Positions 24,494 through 33,860 of a DNA stretch of 64,000 nt are shown in pieces. Where the stretch lies: NCBI GenBank assembly GCA_965220095.1, contig OZ244805.1, positions 2,852,001-2,916,000 on the forward strand, given 5' to 3'. The translations under genes and the position numbers were made by a program. Position 1 is the first letter of the stretch. Each line of letters begins with the position of its first letter. The notes under the pieces were generated by a model. That model had not been told where the DNA came from and did no database searches. It saw only the letters and a program-made list of their open reading frames with translations. This DNA comes from Bin87 sp965220095 (GTDB lineage Bacteria > Chloroflexota > Dehalococcoidia > Lucifugimonadales > UBA3495).

Positions 24494-25701
24494 GTACCGT
24501 TTCAATTTAATTCTATTGGATAGACATGTTTGAGCTTACTGCGAGCGTCCTGGGTGGAGAACCGCCAGTCTATGATGGCGGCGGCCTCGTTGCGCTCGCG
24601 TTCGAGCGCCGCGACCTCCCGTCTCAGCAACGCTTCATCGCCGACCCGGCGGTTCAGACACTGTCTGCTAAAGACGCTCAACTCGATTTCAGCCATGTTC
24701 AACCAGCTTCCGTGATTGGGTGTGTGGTGAAGCTCCAGGCGTTTGGCTATGCGGCGCGCCTCGGACGGTGCAAACGCTTCGTAGAGCGAGCCGGGCTGGT
24801 GGGTGTTGAGATTGTCCAGGACCACGCGCACTACTGCGGCGTCAGGATATGCCTCGTCCACCAGCCACTTCATCTGTTGAGCGAAGTCCACAGCAGTCCG
24901 GCGCCCGGTCACCTCGATATGCCTCCACCCACCCTTCGGTTCACAGAACATGAACAGATTCCGGGTCCCGTTTCGCTGGTACTCGGTGTCATAGCGCTCC
25001 ACCCGTCCAGGAGCGGCCGCAATGGGAGGCCGCACATCCCCAAGCAACTGCTTGGAGGACTCGTCAAAACACACCACCGGACACTCCCGGTCGTACTCTT
25101 CGTGATAAAGGTCCAGCACGTCCTCCATCCGAGCGACGAACTCCCCGCTCAGCTTGGGGATGCACCATTCCTTTTTCCGCCACGGCTTGAGTTCGTTTTT
25201 TTGAGTATCTGGCGCACCGTCTCCAAGGAGATGCTCCCGGCAAACTCCATCTCCACCACCTTGTCCGCCAGCAGATGGAGCGTCCAGTTCACATGTCCTT
25301 CGGGTGGACTGCTGCACGCGATGGCAACTAGGTGCGCTTCCTGCTTGCCGTCCAACTTGCGCTCCCGGCCCGGCCGTGGCTTGTCATTGATGGCGGCCTC
25401 AAGTCCTTCCTCGACGAACCGCTTCCGCACTCTGGCAACGGTAGCAGCGTTGATCAAAAGCACACCGGCTATCTCACCGTCCCGAAGTCCTTCATCTGCT
25501 TTGAGCAACGCCAGCGCCCGCTTGACGGTGCGGACTGACGGCTTGCCCCGGTGGGAAACCTCATTGAGACGGGAGCGTTCGGATTCAGCCAGCTTGACTT
25601 TATACTTGATGGCAGCCATGTCTGGATACTCCCCCACAGAAAGATCATACCCAAGTATGGCTCCCTTCTCATATTATTACAAATCTATCCGGAAATGGTA
25701 C
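24494..25701 (-). mobile_element. IS630-family insertion sequence, complete
   Basis: About 1.2 kb bounded by 10-bp terminal inverted repeats GTACCGTTTC (24494-24503) and GAAATGGTAC (25692-25701), one mismatch. Both ends lie in CTAG, giving the TA duplication (24492-24493 and 25702-25703) typical of IS630/Tc1-mariner transposition. It carries one transposase read in two frames. Confidence 0.88.
24502..25619 (-). CDS. IS630-family DDE transposase (two overlapping frames, -1 frameshift)
   Basis: The first frame, from ATG 25619, encodes the N-terminal helix-turn-helix part (VRTVKRALALLKADEGLRDG, then a second HTH). It runs into the second frame at a run of seven A residues (minus strand, about 25195-25203). 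A -1 slip gives the fused sequence QILKKNELKPWRKKEWCIP, the conserved family order. The second frame holds the DDE core: Asp in VVCFDESSKQL, Asp in VVLDNLNTHQPG, Glu in LNMAEIELSVF. The fused enzyme would be about 370 residues. Both frames are otherwise undamaged, so the element may be active. Confidence 0.85.
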
Positions 25702-25860
25702 TAGCCGACCGTTGGTCATCAGTTGCGTCAGGCTCAACGAATTACACCTCCGCCAACCCAATGTCGAAAAATTGCAGAACTCGGTAGGGTTGGCACCTAT
25801 TATCAAGGTTGCAATTCTGCCATGAAGTCCGCGTTTGGGCACAGTAGGTCGTAGCTTCGG

Positions 25861-26709
25861 TTACCAGAATCGCCATGGTTCTTCGGTTTCTTCAAGTCTT
25901 GCCCATGGCCCCCAAACGCCATTGACCAATGCTTGTATTATTACTGCGATTTTTCTCTGTGGTACGTTGTGCGATTCGTGCTGGTGGTTTAAACCGCCAA
26001 CAACTATGCTGTCGCGCGGACTGGATTCTCCGACCAACGCCCACTGGATATGGTATTGCTCTACGTGGTGCTGTGTTCCTGGGGCACGGCTGCGACGTGT
26101 ACCAACCCCGTAACCTGGGATATGGTATTGATCTACGTGGCTCTGTGTTCCTGGATTTTCCCAGGCAATTGTTACGATATCGCTCATAACCCCTTGGTAG
26201 GTGCGTTCTATCGACCTCAATCGAACTGTCGGTTGCAGTTCGATTTGCCAGGTTTCCGATGTAGGCTCTGACCTATGCCTTGACGGAGCCTGTGTTTGCG
26301 TGTCCACATGGATGTATGCGTGCGGTGGTTGCCGTAGTTGGAGTATTTCACCAAGGTACGTTGATAGGTCGTCGAGGTCGCTGGGTTCGATGCTGACCAG
26401 GTCGAAGCCTGCCCGGGCGTATATGGCTTTCTTGCGTTCCATACTGGCGGCGTATCCTGGATCGTCGGGCATCCCCCAGAACTCGATGTATGTGTCGTAG
26501 TCTGGCAGGTAGAAGTCTGAATATACGTTCTCGTACACAGGCAGCTTGCGCTCGTATTCGTGCCTAACGCCTCGCTCATTAAGCCAGTTATCAATCAGGA
26601 GCTCGGCTCGGGAACGTACCAGATCACCGTCGTTGGCCCGGAGATTTCCAGGCTCTCGATAATTGCGTTGCCGGTTTGACCCTTCGTTTAGTGTCCGGTT
26701 GTACTCTCA
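25861..26709 (-). pseudogene. PD-(D/E)XK-type nuclease gene cut at its 5' end by an IS element
   Basis: The frame reads NLRANDGDLVRSRAELLIDN, NWLNERGVRHEYERKLPVYE, DFYLPDYDTYIEFWGM and MERKKAIYARAGFDLVSIEP, a recognised RecB-like nuclease-domain pattern (Asp and Glu of the core in FYLPDY and IEFWG). No ATG, GTG or TTG precedes the domain in frame, and the frame begins directly at the IS5-family border at 26709-26710, so its 5' end was lost by insertion. The tail is fibronectin-III-like (TIAWENPGTQSHVDQYHI ... ALVNGVWGPWARL) and contains an in-frame 72-bp tandem duplication (26046-26082 and 26118-26154). Confidence 0.6.
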
Positions 26710-27592
26710 GAGGGCGTGTGACAATGGGCCAAATATGCACCCTCGGGTTCTTGGGGTGTGGGAGAGGTGCTGGTTACCCTGGGGGCATGAGTAGAAAACC
26801 TTATCCCAGCGATTTGACCGACGCCCAGTGGGAGGAATTAGCTCCCCTCCTGCCGCCTGACACCACCAGAGGCCATCCCAGAACCACGGACCTGCGGGAG
26901 GTGGTCAACGGCATTCTGTACGTGCTGCGCGGCGGCATACCCTGGCGGCTGATGCCCCATGACCTGCCACCTTGGGGCACGGTCTGGTGGTATTTTCGGA
27001 AGTGGCGGGATGACGGGACTTGGGAACGGGTTGAGGAGACGTTGCGGGCCCGAGTTCGGGAAGCTGCGGGCCGGGAGGCCACGCCCAGCGCAGCCATCAT
27101 CGACAGCCAGTCAGTAAAGACCACTGAAAAAGGGGGCCGCGGGGCTATGACGCGGGTAAACGAGTTGCCGGACGCAAGCGGCACATTGTAGTGGACACCA
27201 TGGGATTGCTCCTGGCCGTGGTGGTGCATGCTGCCAGCATTCAGGACCGGGACGGCGCCAGGCTGGTGTTGGCCAAACTGTTGGGTCGGTTTCCCAGATT
27301 GCGGGTGATCTGGGCCGATGCTGGCTACGCTGGTCAATTGGTGGCCTGGGCTTGGGCCACTGGTGGATGGCTGCTGACCGTGGTACGTCGGAAACCGGAT
27401 AGCCATCACTTCGAGGTGTTGCCCCGCCGGTGGGTGGTGGAACGCACCCTGGCCTGGCTCAGTCGATGCCGACGGCTCAGCAAAGACTATGAGGAGCGCA
27501 CGGAGAGCAGCGAAGCCTGGGTGCATATCGCCATGGTCCACCTGATGCTCAAACGGCTCCAGCCCTCCTGAACCTATTTGTCACACGCCCTC
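26710..27592 (+). mobile_element. IS5-family insertion sequence, copy 1
   Basis: 883 bp bounded by a perfect 15-bp terminal inverted repeat GAGGGCGTGTGACAA (26710-26724) and TTGTCACACGCCCTC (27578-27592). Flanking triplets are TCA on the left and TTA on the right, close to but not an exact TNA duplication. The element abuts copy 2 directly. Contains one transposase in two frames. Confidence 0.85.
26787..27571 (+). CDS. IS5-family DDE transposase (two frames, -1 frameshift)
   Basis: The first frame from ATG 26787 encodes the DUF4096-type N-terminus (YPSDLTDAQWEELAPLLPPD ... GGIPWRLMPHDLPPWGTVWW) to SAAIIDSQSVKTTEKGG with the first catalytic Asp. It ends soon after; the conserved continuation GPRGYDAGKRVAGRKRHIVV lies in the -1 frame, reached at the A5G5 run near 27127-27136. 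Further: VIWADAGYAG (second Asp) and PRRWVVERTLAWL (Glu). The same slip site is in copy 2, so the frameshift is likely programmed. Confidence 0.82.
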
Positions 27593-27595
27593 TTA

Positions 27596-28468
27596 GAAAG
27601 TGTTTAAAAAGAGTCTGGGAAATAGCAGGCAATGTAGCAGGGCAGGCTATAGACTTGGAGCATGAGCCGAGCAGTTTATTCCACGGATTTGACGGAGGCC
27701 GAGTGGCAGATTCTGGAACCCCTGGTTCCGCCGGTGAAGCCGGGTGGCCGGCCCGCCAAGTACTCCCGCCGGGAGGTGGTGAATGCCATCCGGTAGGTGC
27801 TGCGCACCGGTTGTGCCTGGCGTCTGTTGCCTCACGACCTGCCTCCCTGGCAATCGGTCTACCACTACTTTTGGGTTTGGCGGCGAGCTGGGACCTGGCA
27901 GGGGATTCACGATGCCCTGCTCCCCACGATGCGACGGTTCTTGGGCCGCCAGCCCAGCCCCAGCGGGGCCATCATCGACAGCCAGTCGGTGCAGACCACG
28001 GAAAAAGGGGGCCTCGGGGGTACGACGCGGGCCAGAAGGTGAAAGGCCGCAAACGGCATATTGTGGTGGATACCCAGGGACTGCTGTTGGCGGTGGCGGT
28101 GCACCCAGCCGACCTGCAAGACCGGGATGGGGCCAAGCTGGTCATTAGCAAGCTGACCGGAAGGTTTCCCCGGTTGAGCTTGATCTGGGCGGATGGCGGC
28201 TACGCCGGAAAGTTGATCGAGTGGGTGGCGACACTGACGGGTTGGACTCTGGAGATAGTGAGGCGTCCCGGGAACAGCCACCGCTTTGAGGTGTTGCCCC
28301 GACGCTGGGTGGTGGAGCGCACTTTCGCCTGGCTGGGCCGGCGCCGGAGATTGAGCAAAGATTATGAAGCACTGCCGGAAACCACCGAAGCCTGGGTCTA
28401 CACCGCTATGACCGGACTCATGCTCCGCCGCTTGGCACGCCCCCCCCCCCAGCTTTTTAAACACCCTC
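27596..28468 (+). mobile_element. IS5-family insertion sequence, copy 2
   Basis: 873 bp bounded by GAAAGTGTTTAAAAAG (27596-27611) and CTTTTTAAACACCCTC (28453-28468), inverted repeats with two mismatches. A TTA target duplication flanks it (27593-27595 and 28469-28471). It is related to but distinct from copy 1 and inserted exactly at its end. Confidence 0.85.
27662..28450 (+). pseudogene. IS5-family transposase with nonsense codon
   Basis: Same architecture as the transposase of copy 1: YSTDLTEAEWQILEPLVPP, GCAWRLLPHDLPPWQSVYHY, AIIDSQSVQTTEKGG, then after the A5G5 slip GPRGYDAGQKVKGRKRHIVV, LIWADGGYAGKL and PRRWVVERTFAWLGRR. Codon 45 (27794-27796) is TAG where related proteins have Tyr, so the protein cannot be made without suppression. 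Its end runs into an eleven-C tract (28440-28450), where a length change displaces the natural stop in the terminal repeat. Confidence 0.8.
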
Positions 28469-28700
28469 TTAGCCGGGACGCTGGCGCGAGCGCAATTTCC
28501 GAGGCCACTGCTCACGATGCACAACGCACTCGAACGGGCTCATGTTGCGGGCTACTGGTTCACTGACACCCCGGCAGCTCACTGCATTGCCGTACCAAGT
28601 GTTGGAGAATGGTACAATCGGCCGCGTGGGGCCTGGCGTTGCCGGATTCCAGGCCACCGAACAAACACACCGCAATAGGATTCAATAGTCGAGGAGAATT

Positions 28701-29261
28701 ATGGCAAGGATACCTGTAGCTACCCGAGACATGGTGCCCGAGGAATTCCGGGGTGCGTTCGACGAGTTGACCAGGGACACGGGAGGTTCAATAACCGGCG
28801 GGCCTGGTTCCATCACCATCAATAGCCCGGAGATGTCGCGGCGACGCAGCCATCTGACGGCCTACTTGCGATTCGAAAGCACGTTCCCGAAGCGAATACA
28901 GGAACTGGCGATTTTGGCGACGGCCCGCGCCATGGATTGCCCTTACATCTGGAACGCCCACGCTCCGGCGGCTCGTCGGGAAGGTGTCAGCGACGCCCTG
29001 GTAGACGCGCTCCGCGACCGACAACCCCTGCCACCAATGGCCGCCGACGAAAGCGCAATCGTTGACTTCTGCACCGAGTTCTACAAGAACCACCGCGTTT
29101 CTTCTTCCACTTTCCAGATGGCTCAGGAACAGTTCGGTGTCCAGCATCTGGTCGAGATCACCGCGCTAATGGGAAACTACGCTCAAACCGCATTCTTCCT
29201 TAACGCCTTTGAGGTGCAGCTTCCCGACGAACGCACCGAACCGGTGCTGCCGGTGGGATAA
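28701..29261 (+). CDS. carboxymuconolactone decarboxylase family protein
   Basis: 186 residues; second CMD-like protein of the window. The core PKRIQELAILATARAMDCPYIWNAHAPAA keeps the central helix with Trp and His but the AhpD CxxC is not present. A GAGGAG lies at spacing 6-7 before ATG 28701. It precedes a bicupin dioxygenase gene by about 320 bp on the same strand and could work with it in aromatic or lactone breakdown; this is inference. Confidence 0.78.
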   Translation: MARIPVATRDMVPEEFRGAFDELTRDTGGSITGGPGSITINSPEMSRRRSHLTAYLRFESTFPKRIQELAILATARAMDCPYIWNAHAPAARREGVSDALVDALRDRQPLPPMAADESAIVDFCTEFYKNHRVSSSTFQMAQEQFGVQHLVEITALMGNYAQTAFFLNAFEVQLPDERTEPVLPVG

Positions 29262-29584
29262 AAATACCCGCTCCTCCAGGGTGACTGACTGCTCGTGCGG
29301 ATTCGCAGCCATTCGTCGAACCGCCGACGGGCCTGCTTTGTGACGCCGTTTCGAGACGCAGGGTATCAACTTGAAACCTCTGCCCTCACCAGGTTCCTTG
29401 CTGATTTTTGCATTGCAAGCTCGGCGTAATGTGCTGGACGAACGGCAGGGACCCGGCTTTCGGAATGACATCTCTCTGAATTAGGTCTAAAATCCGGGTC
29501 AGCAAACAAAGCCAGGCTCGCGCCAGTAGCACCGGCCCAAACTCCTGCAACACGATGTTGAATCTCTATCGAGGAGGTAGTCCA
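29262..29584. other. intergenic region without recognised gene
   Basis: About 320 bp. A CGGCTTTCGGAATGACAT segment near 29455 resembles half of the TTCCCGCGAAAGCGGGAATGAC repeat. No protein-like frame is evident. GAGGAGG at 29570-29576 is the ribosome binding site of the next gene. Confidence 0.5.
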
Positions 29585-30658
29585 ATGGCAGTACCAGATA
29601 TGGTAAGCGTGGAAGATGCGCAGCAGTATTACGACACTACCGATCGAATCCGGTTGAAGCCGGGCTGGATGCAGGGGGAAGGGCAACCGTTGCCGGTCAT
29701 GGAACCCTATCTCTGGCGTTGGGCTGACGTGGAGCCATTGGTGCTGAGGAGCGGCGATCTCGTTACTCCGGACCGCGACGTGGAACGGCGCACCCTGCGT
29801 CTGGCGACGCCGGGCCTGGATCGGGGAACCACTCACACCATCACGGCGGCGCTGCAACTCCTGCTGCCCGGCGAATGCGCCCCGGCGCACCGACACACCC
29901 CCACGGCCATCCGGTGGGTGCTGAAGGGGCAGGGGGCGTACACCACCGTCGAAGGCGACAAGTGCTACATGGAGCCGGGCGACCTGGTTCTAACGCCATC
30001 GTGGACCTGGCACGACCACAACAACGAAGGTTCCGATCCGATGATCTGGCTGGATGGCCTGGATGTCCCGCTGGTTCGTTACCTGCGTGCCAACTTTTAC
30101 GAAGCTTATCCCGAAGATCAGCAGCCCATCGTCGGCGTCGCCGAGTCGGAAAGAAAGTTCGCCGCCGGGGCCCTCCGTCCCGCCTGGGAGGATACCAACC
30201 TGCCCTACTCTCCGTTGTGGCACTACAAGTGGGACAAGACCTACGAGGCCCTCCAGAACCTGGCACAGGTCGACGCCAGCCCCTTCGACGACGTGGCCAT
30301 GGAGTTTAGCGATCCGGCCACCGGCGGCCCGGTGCTACGCACCATGACCTGCTGGGCCCAGCTGATTCGACCTGGCATCAATACCCGCGCCCATCGCCAG
30401 ACCAGTTGCGCCGTCTACCAGGTGTACAAAGGTGAAGGCTACAGTGTCATCGACGGCCAGCGGTTCGACTGGAGCGAAGGGGACTTCTTCGTGGTGCCAC
30501 CCTGGGCCTGGCACGAACACGCCAACGATTCCACCGAAGAGGCCATCCTGTTCTCCATCCAGGACATTCCGGTGATGAAGGACATGGCCCTGTACCGTGA
30601 GGAACCCTACGAAGAAAACGCCGGCCACCAACCGATAACCGGGCGATTCACGAGTTAG
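29585..30658 (+). CDS. gentisate 1,2-dioxygenase-like bicupin
   Basis: 357 residues with two cupin domains. The N-terminal one has PAHRHTPTAIRWVLKGQGAY and LTPSWTWHDHNN, supplying the two-His/Glu-type metal-binding pattern of gentisate and related ring-cleaving dioxygenases; the C-terminal one has RAHRQTSCAVYQVYKGEG and VPPWAWHEHAN. These enzymes open gentisate (2,5-dihydroxybenzoate) or salicylate-type rings with Fe(II) and O2. ATG 29585 is chosen for the GAGGAGG in front. The family also contains other substrates, so gentisate is a best guess. Confidence 0.82.
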   Translation: MAVPDMVSVEDAQQYYDTTDRIRLKPGWMQGEGQPLPVMEPYLWRWADVEPLVLRSGDLVTPDRDVERRTLRLATPGLDRGTTHTITAALQLLLPGECAPAHRHTPTAIRWVLKGQGAYTTVEGDKCYMEPGDLVLTPSWTWHDHNNEGSDPMIWLDGLDVPLVRYLRANFYEAYPEDQQPIVGVAESERKFAAGALRPAWEDTNLPYSPLWHYKWDKTYEALQNLAQVDASPFDDVAMEFSDPATGGPVLRTMTCWAQLIRPGINTRAHRQTSCAVYQVYKGEGYSVIDGQRFDWSEGDFFVVPPWAWHEHANDSTEEAILFSIQDIPVMKDMALYREEPYEENAGHQPITGRFTS

Positions 30659-30947
30659 GTCCCCCGAGGGCGAAGTAGACCGTGTCGAATGCAACAGGGC
30701 AGCTTGGCAATAGCCGCGCTCCCCTGTTGCATTCCAGCAATTGGTAACGCTAATGCCGGCCGGGTCTGGTCGTCTGACATAGTGTCGCATCGTTGTTCCG
30801 ATTCTGGAATCAGGTTCAGGTGTCAGGTTATTGAAAGCACTGACGTAGCGGTTTAGGATCTCCATCCACTCGCAGAGATGGAGTTGTTCTTTTTGTAATC
30901 TTCGGTTCACTTCCGGACTCACACCCTCCCCGGGAGGCTCCCGGTTT

Positions 30948-31655
30948 ATGGACGCCAAACCTCATTACCAGCACGATTCGCTGGAGTTTTACCGGATTCA
31001 CGCAGGCCGGTACGCGGAATTGTCGCAGGGATTCTGGGATAACGGCTACACTAATTGCTCCCATCCTGACTTCCAGGGCGACCGCGACCTGTACCGGCGG
31101 CTGACGCAACTCGTCCCATCGGGAAGGGGTCTGGACGCGGGTTGCGGCGCGGGCGCGCGCGACGTATTCCTGCTGTCTCAACTCGGGTACGACATGATCG
31201 GCCTGGATGCGGTCGACGAAAACATCCAGGTGGCGAGGCTGGTCCACCCAGAGATCGCCGACCAGTTGCGCACAGCGGATCTATCCGAACCACTACCTTT
31301 CGAGGACGCCCGTTTCGATCTGGTTCTCTGCAATGCGGTCGTCCAGCACATCCCTGCCGATGTGGTATTCGGGCTGGTGCTCGGCGAATTCGCGAGAGTG
31401 CTGCGGCCAGGCGGCGTATTGCAGCTTATGTTCAAACCCGGCCGAGGGGTGGAGACGGTGGTCGACCCGGGCTACGGGGCTGAAGGAGTTTCCCGCAGCT
31501 TTCAGCTGTATGGAGAGCAGGAACTACTCGATACTCTGGGCAGATATGGTCTCGACATGGTTGAAGCTGGTGAGAACGGTGAATTGGGCGGCCTGCTGTA
31601 CTTTGACGACAACAAGCCCATGCGCCACTGCGTGTTTTGGGCCCGGAAGTCCTGA
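30948..31655 (+). CDS. class I SAM-dependent methyltransferase
   Basis: 235 residues. SAM-binding GLDAGCGAGARDVFLL, MIGLDAVDENI and the later ARFDLVLCNAVVQHIP plus VLRPGGVLQLMF are the type 11/UbiE pattern. The N-terminal YRIHAGRYAELSQGFWDNGY is characteristic of tellurite/thiopurine-like small methyltransferases. Substrate unknown. Converges with the MFS gene. Confidence 0.82.
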   Translation: MDAKPHYQHDSLEFYRIHAGRYAELSQGFWDNGYTNCSHPDFQGDRDLYRRLTQLVPSGRGLDAGCGAGARDVFLLSQLGYDMIGLDAVDENIQVARLVHPEIADQLRTADLSEPLPFEDARFDLVLCNAVVQHIPADVVFGLVLGEFARVLRPGGVLQLMFKPGRGVETVVDPGYGAEGVSRSFQLYGEQELLDTLGRYGLDMVEAGENGELGGLLYFDDNKPMRHCVFWARKS

Positions 31656-31673
31656 GCAACCAGGCTGACCTGC

Positions 31674-32936
31674 TTATGCGCCAGGTGCCGAAGCCAGCCG
31701 CCGGCCTGATGCCCTTCCCAGTCCGAACCAGCACGTGACCATTAGACAAAGCCCGGCGGCAATGCTGATGGAAGTGGGCCAACCGACCCAACCGGCGGCG
31801 GCGGCCAACGGCAGCGCCCCCAGGTGATGGAATCCGGGCGTGAAGTGGAGAATCCCCATGACCCGGCCGCGTACCTCGGCCGGGGAGGCTAACTGGAGGA
31901 TGGTGGTGGCCAGTGGCCAAACGGTGCCCAGGCTCGCGACGCCCAGCACCACGAACAATGCCCACGAAACCCAGAAACTGGACGACCACGCGAATAACGT
32001 CAGGACGACGCAGAACAGCGCCAGGCAGGCCAGCAGCCACCGGTACAGCCAGCGACGACCCATGAACGTGATGCTGACGTTGCCCACCAGCGAACCGACT
32101 CCGGACGCCAGTAACAGCAACCCGGCCTCATAAGCGCCGCTGTCCAGTTGGTCTTTGGCGAAGGCGGGAATGGCCGCCAGATGGCTCATCCCGAACCCGC
32201 CCCACGAACAGGCCAGCACTATGACCGTCAGCAGCACCGGCGAACGCCAGATTTGAACCACGCCATCGGCGAAGTTCCGCAGTATCGGTTGGGAGGCCGG
32301 CCTTGAAATTCGGGGCGAGGTCTGGATTCTGGAAACGGCGACAACGCTCACCGCGTAACACGATGCGTTGATCACGAGGGCGGCGCTGATACTCCAATGA
32401 TCGATAACCAACCCAACCAGCGGCGGGCCGATTATCCTCCCGATGTGGACCGCAGCGTTGAAGTGCGCCACCGCATCCAGCAGCGTTCGTTGGTCCACCA
32501 GGTCCGCGACCATCGCCACGCGCGCCGGTTGATTCAACGCCTGCAATGAACCCAGCAAAATAGCCGCCAAATAGATGTGCCAAACCGCGATCGCCTCCGT
32601 CAACGAAAGCACGGCGAGCACCGCGATTACAGCTCCTACTATGAACTGAATCGCTATCAACAGCCGCTTGCGGTCGATGCTGTCGGCAATCATACCTCCC
32701 ACCATCAGCAGGCCAACGTTGGGCACTCCATACAGGAAGAGGACCAATCCAAACTGGGTTTTGGAGCCGGTGACCTCCAGCACCAACCAACCCAGGACGA
32801 GGAACTGCATCCCGGCGGCGAAGGCTTGGGTTGCGGAGCTGGTCCAGTACCATCGGAAGTTGGAGGCACGCCAGGGACCCAAAATCCGCTGGACATAGGA
32901 CGTAGCGCCACCGCCGTCGGGGCGGGCTGCTACCAA
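31674..32936 (-). CDS. MFS transporter (EntS-like exporter family)
   Basis: 420 residues with about twelve hydrophobic segments. N-terminal FRWYWTSSATQAFAAGMQFL, VPNVGLLMVGGMIADSIDRK (the loop 2-3 motif G-x3-D-R-x-x-R/K) and the central linker IQTSPRISRPASQP are usual for the enterobactin-exporter-like MFS_3 group. It probably exports small organic molecules by proton antiport. Start codon is GTG or a nearby alternative around 32936; the first ten residues (ARPDGGGATSY) are not conserved-looking. Confidence 0.85.
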   Translation of the reverse strand: MVAARPDGGGATSYVQRILGPWRASNFRWYWTSSATQAFAAGMQFLVLGWLVLEVTGSKTQFGLVLFLYGVPNVGLLMVGGMIADSIDRKRLLIAIQFIVGAVIAVLAVLSLTEAIAVWHIYLAAILLGSLQALNQPARVAMVADLVDQRTLLDAVAHFNAAVHIGRIIGPPLVGLVIDHWSISAALVINASCYAVSVVAVSRIQTSPRISRPASQPILRNFADGVVQIWRSPVLLTVIVLACSWGGFGMSHLAAIPAFAKDQLDSGAYEAGLLLLASGVGSLVGNVSITFMGRRWLYRWLLACLALFCVVLTLFAWSSSFWVSWALFVVLGVASLGTVWPLATTILQLASPAEVRGRVMGILHFTPGFHHLGALPLAAAAGWVGWPTSISIAAGLCLMVTCWFGLGRASGRRLASAPGA

Positions 32937-33096
32937 AACGAGGCTCCGAGGACAGTTTTCTTCGACGGCGCAGGGCTGGCCGAGAGGATGCCCCGCAACG
33001 GAGATTTGAAGGTCGGCGGAGAATTACTCACCCGTTGATTGTAATAGATTCCGGGATGGCCTGGGTGGGGGTTTCCGCAGCAATTCGGACGTCAAC

Positions 33097-33684
33097 TTAG
33101 AAGCGGCGCGGGGGAACATGTGGCACCAAGTCCTCATTGGAGCCAGCAATGTCCTGGCCCAGATGCGGGCCGAGAGCCGCCGGTACTCCTGGACCTGTTG
33201 GTCGGGGTCCCACTTGTCCAACACTTGTGCCTCCACCTCGAGCACTTGGCCTACTCCTTCGGCGGTGTCCAAGTTGAAGGTTACGTTGTCCTTTCGCCAT
33301 ACCTCCCGCTGTTTGTGAACGATGATCCGGACACCCAGGGCCGTGTCGAGAATTTCCTTGGCCGTTGCGCCGGTTACCTCCCAGATTGGTTACCTCCCAG
33401 AGTTGAAACTGGCTGGTTCTGGCTCCATTTTCCTGGCGGTCACAGTAGTAGATAACCTGTGCCCCTTCTTCCTCGAAACGGAGCTTGAGCCTCCTTGTAC
33501 CCGCTGCGTGTGCGTCGGGCGGAAGATGGTAGAAGAAATCGACCTAGTGTTTGACCTCAATGAGGGCAGCCTCCAAACCTCGTAGCGCCCTGCGTATCGG
33601 TGTGAAGTCTGGACAAAAGGCTTTAATCTCCCGATTCAGGCGAAATTCCAATTGAGTATCTCCAGCTATTGGTAGACCATCCAA
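33097..33684 (-). pseudogene. CYTH-domain (class IV adenylate cyclase/triphosphatase-like) pseudogene
   Basis: Piecing three frames together gives a CYTH protein: LEFRLNREIKAFCPDF, LIEVKH[stop]VDFFYHLPPD, RLKLRFEEEGAQVIYYCDRQ, FQLWEVT, ILDTALGVRIIVHKQREVWR, VTFNLDTAEGVGQVLEVEAQ and GPHLGQDIAGSNEDLV. CYTH enzymes act on triphosphate groups using a tunnel of acidic and basic residues, seen here as E-x-R, K-L-R and E-x-E motifs. Lesions: a TAG at 33544-33546, a 16-bp tandem duplication (33372-33384 and 33388-33400) that shifts the frame, and a further shift near 33170. Removing the duplication restores a continuous domain. The start (TTG 33684) is uncertain. Confidence 0.72.
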
Positions 33685-33860
33685 TAATACCGCTAAAAGA
33701 AGCGGCCTGCTCCGCCCACCCCTTGCTGCCGTTCATGGTGATCTAATTGACCGGGCAGAAGCGGTTGCACTGGCAGGGCCCAGTTTCCTGCCCGTCGTTA
33801 ATAGTGCGATTGGCCCCGGAGTGATACCATCGGGCTATCATATTTACGGAGGCGTTTATC

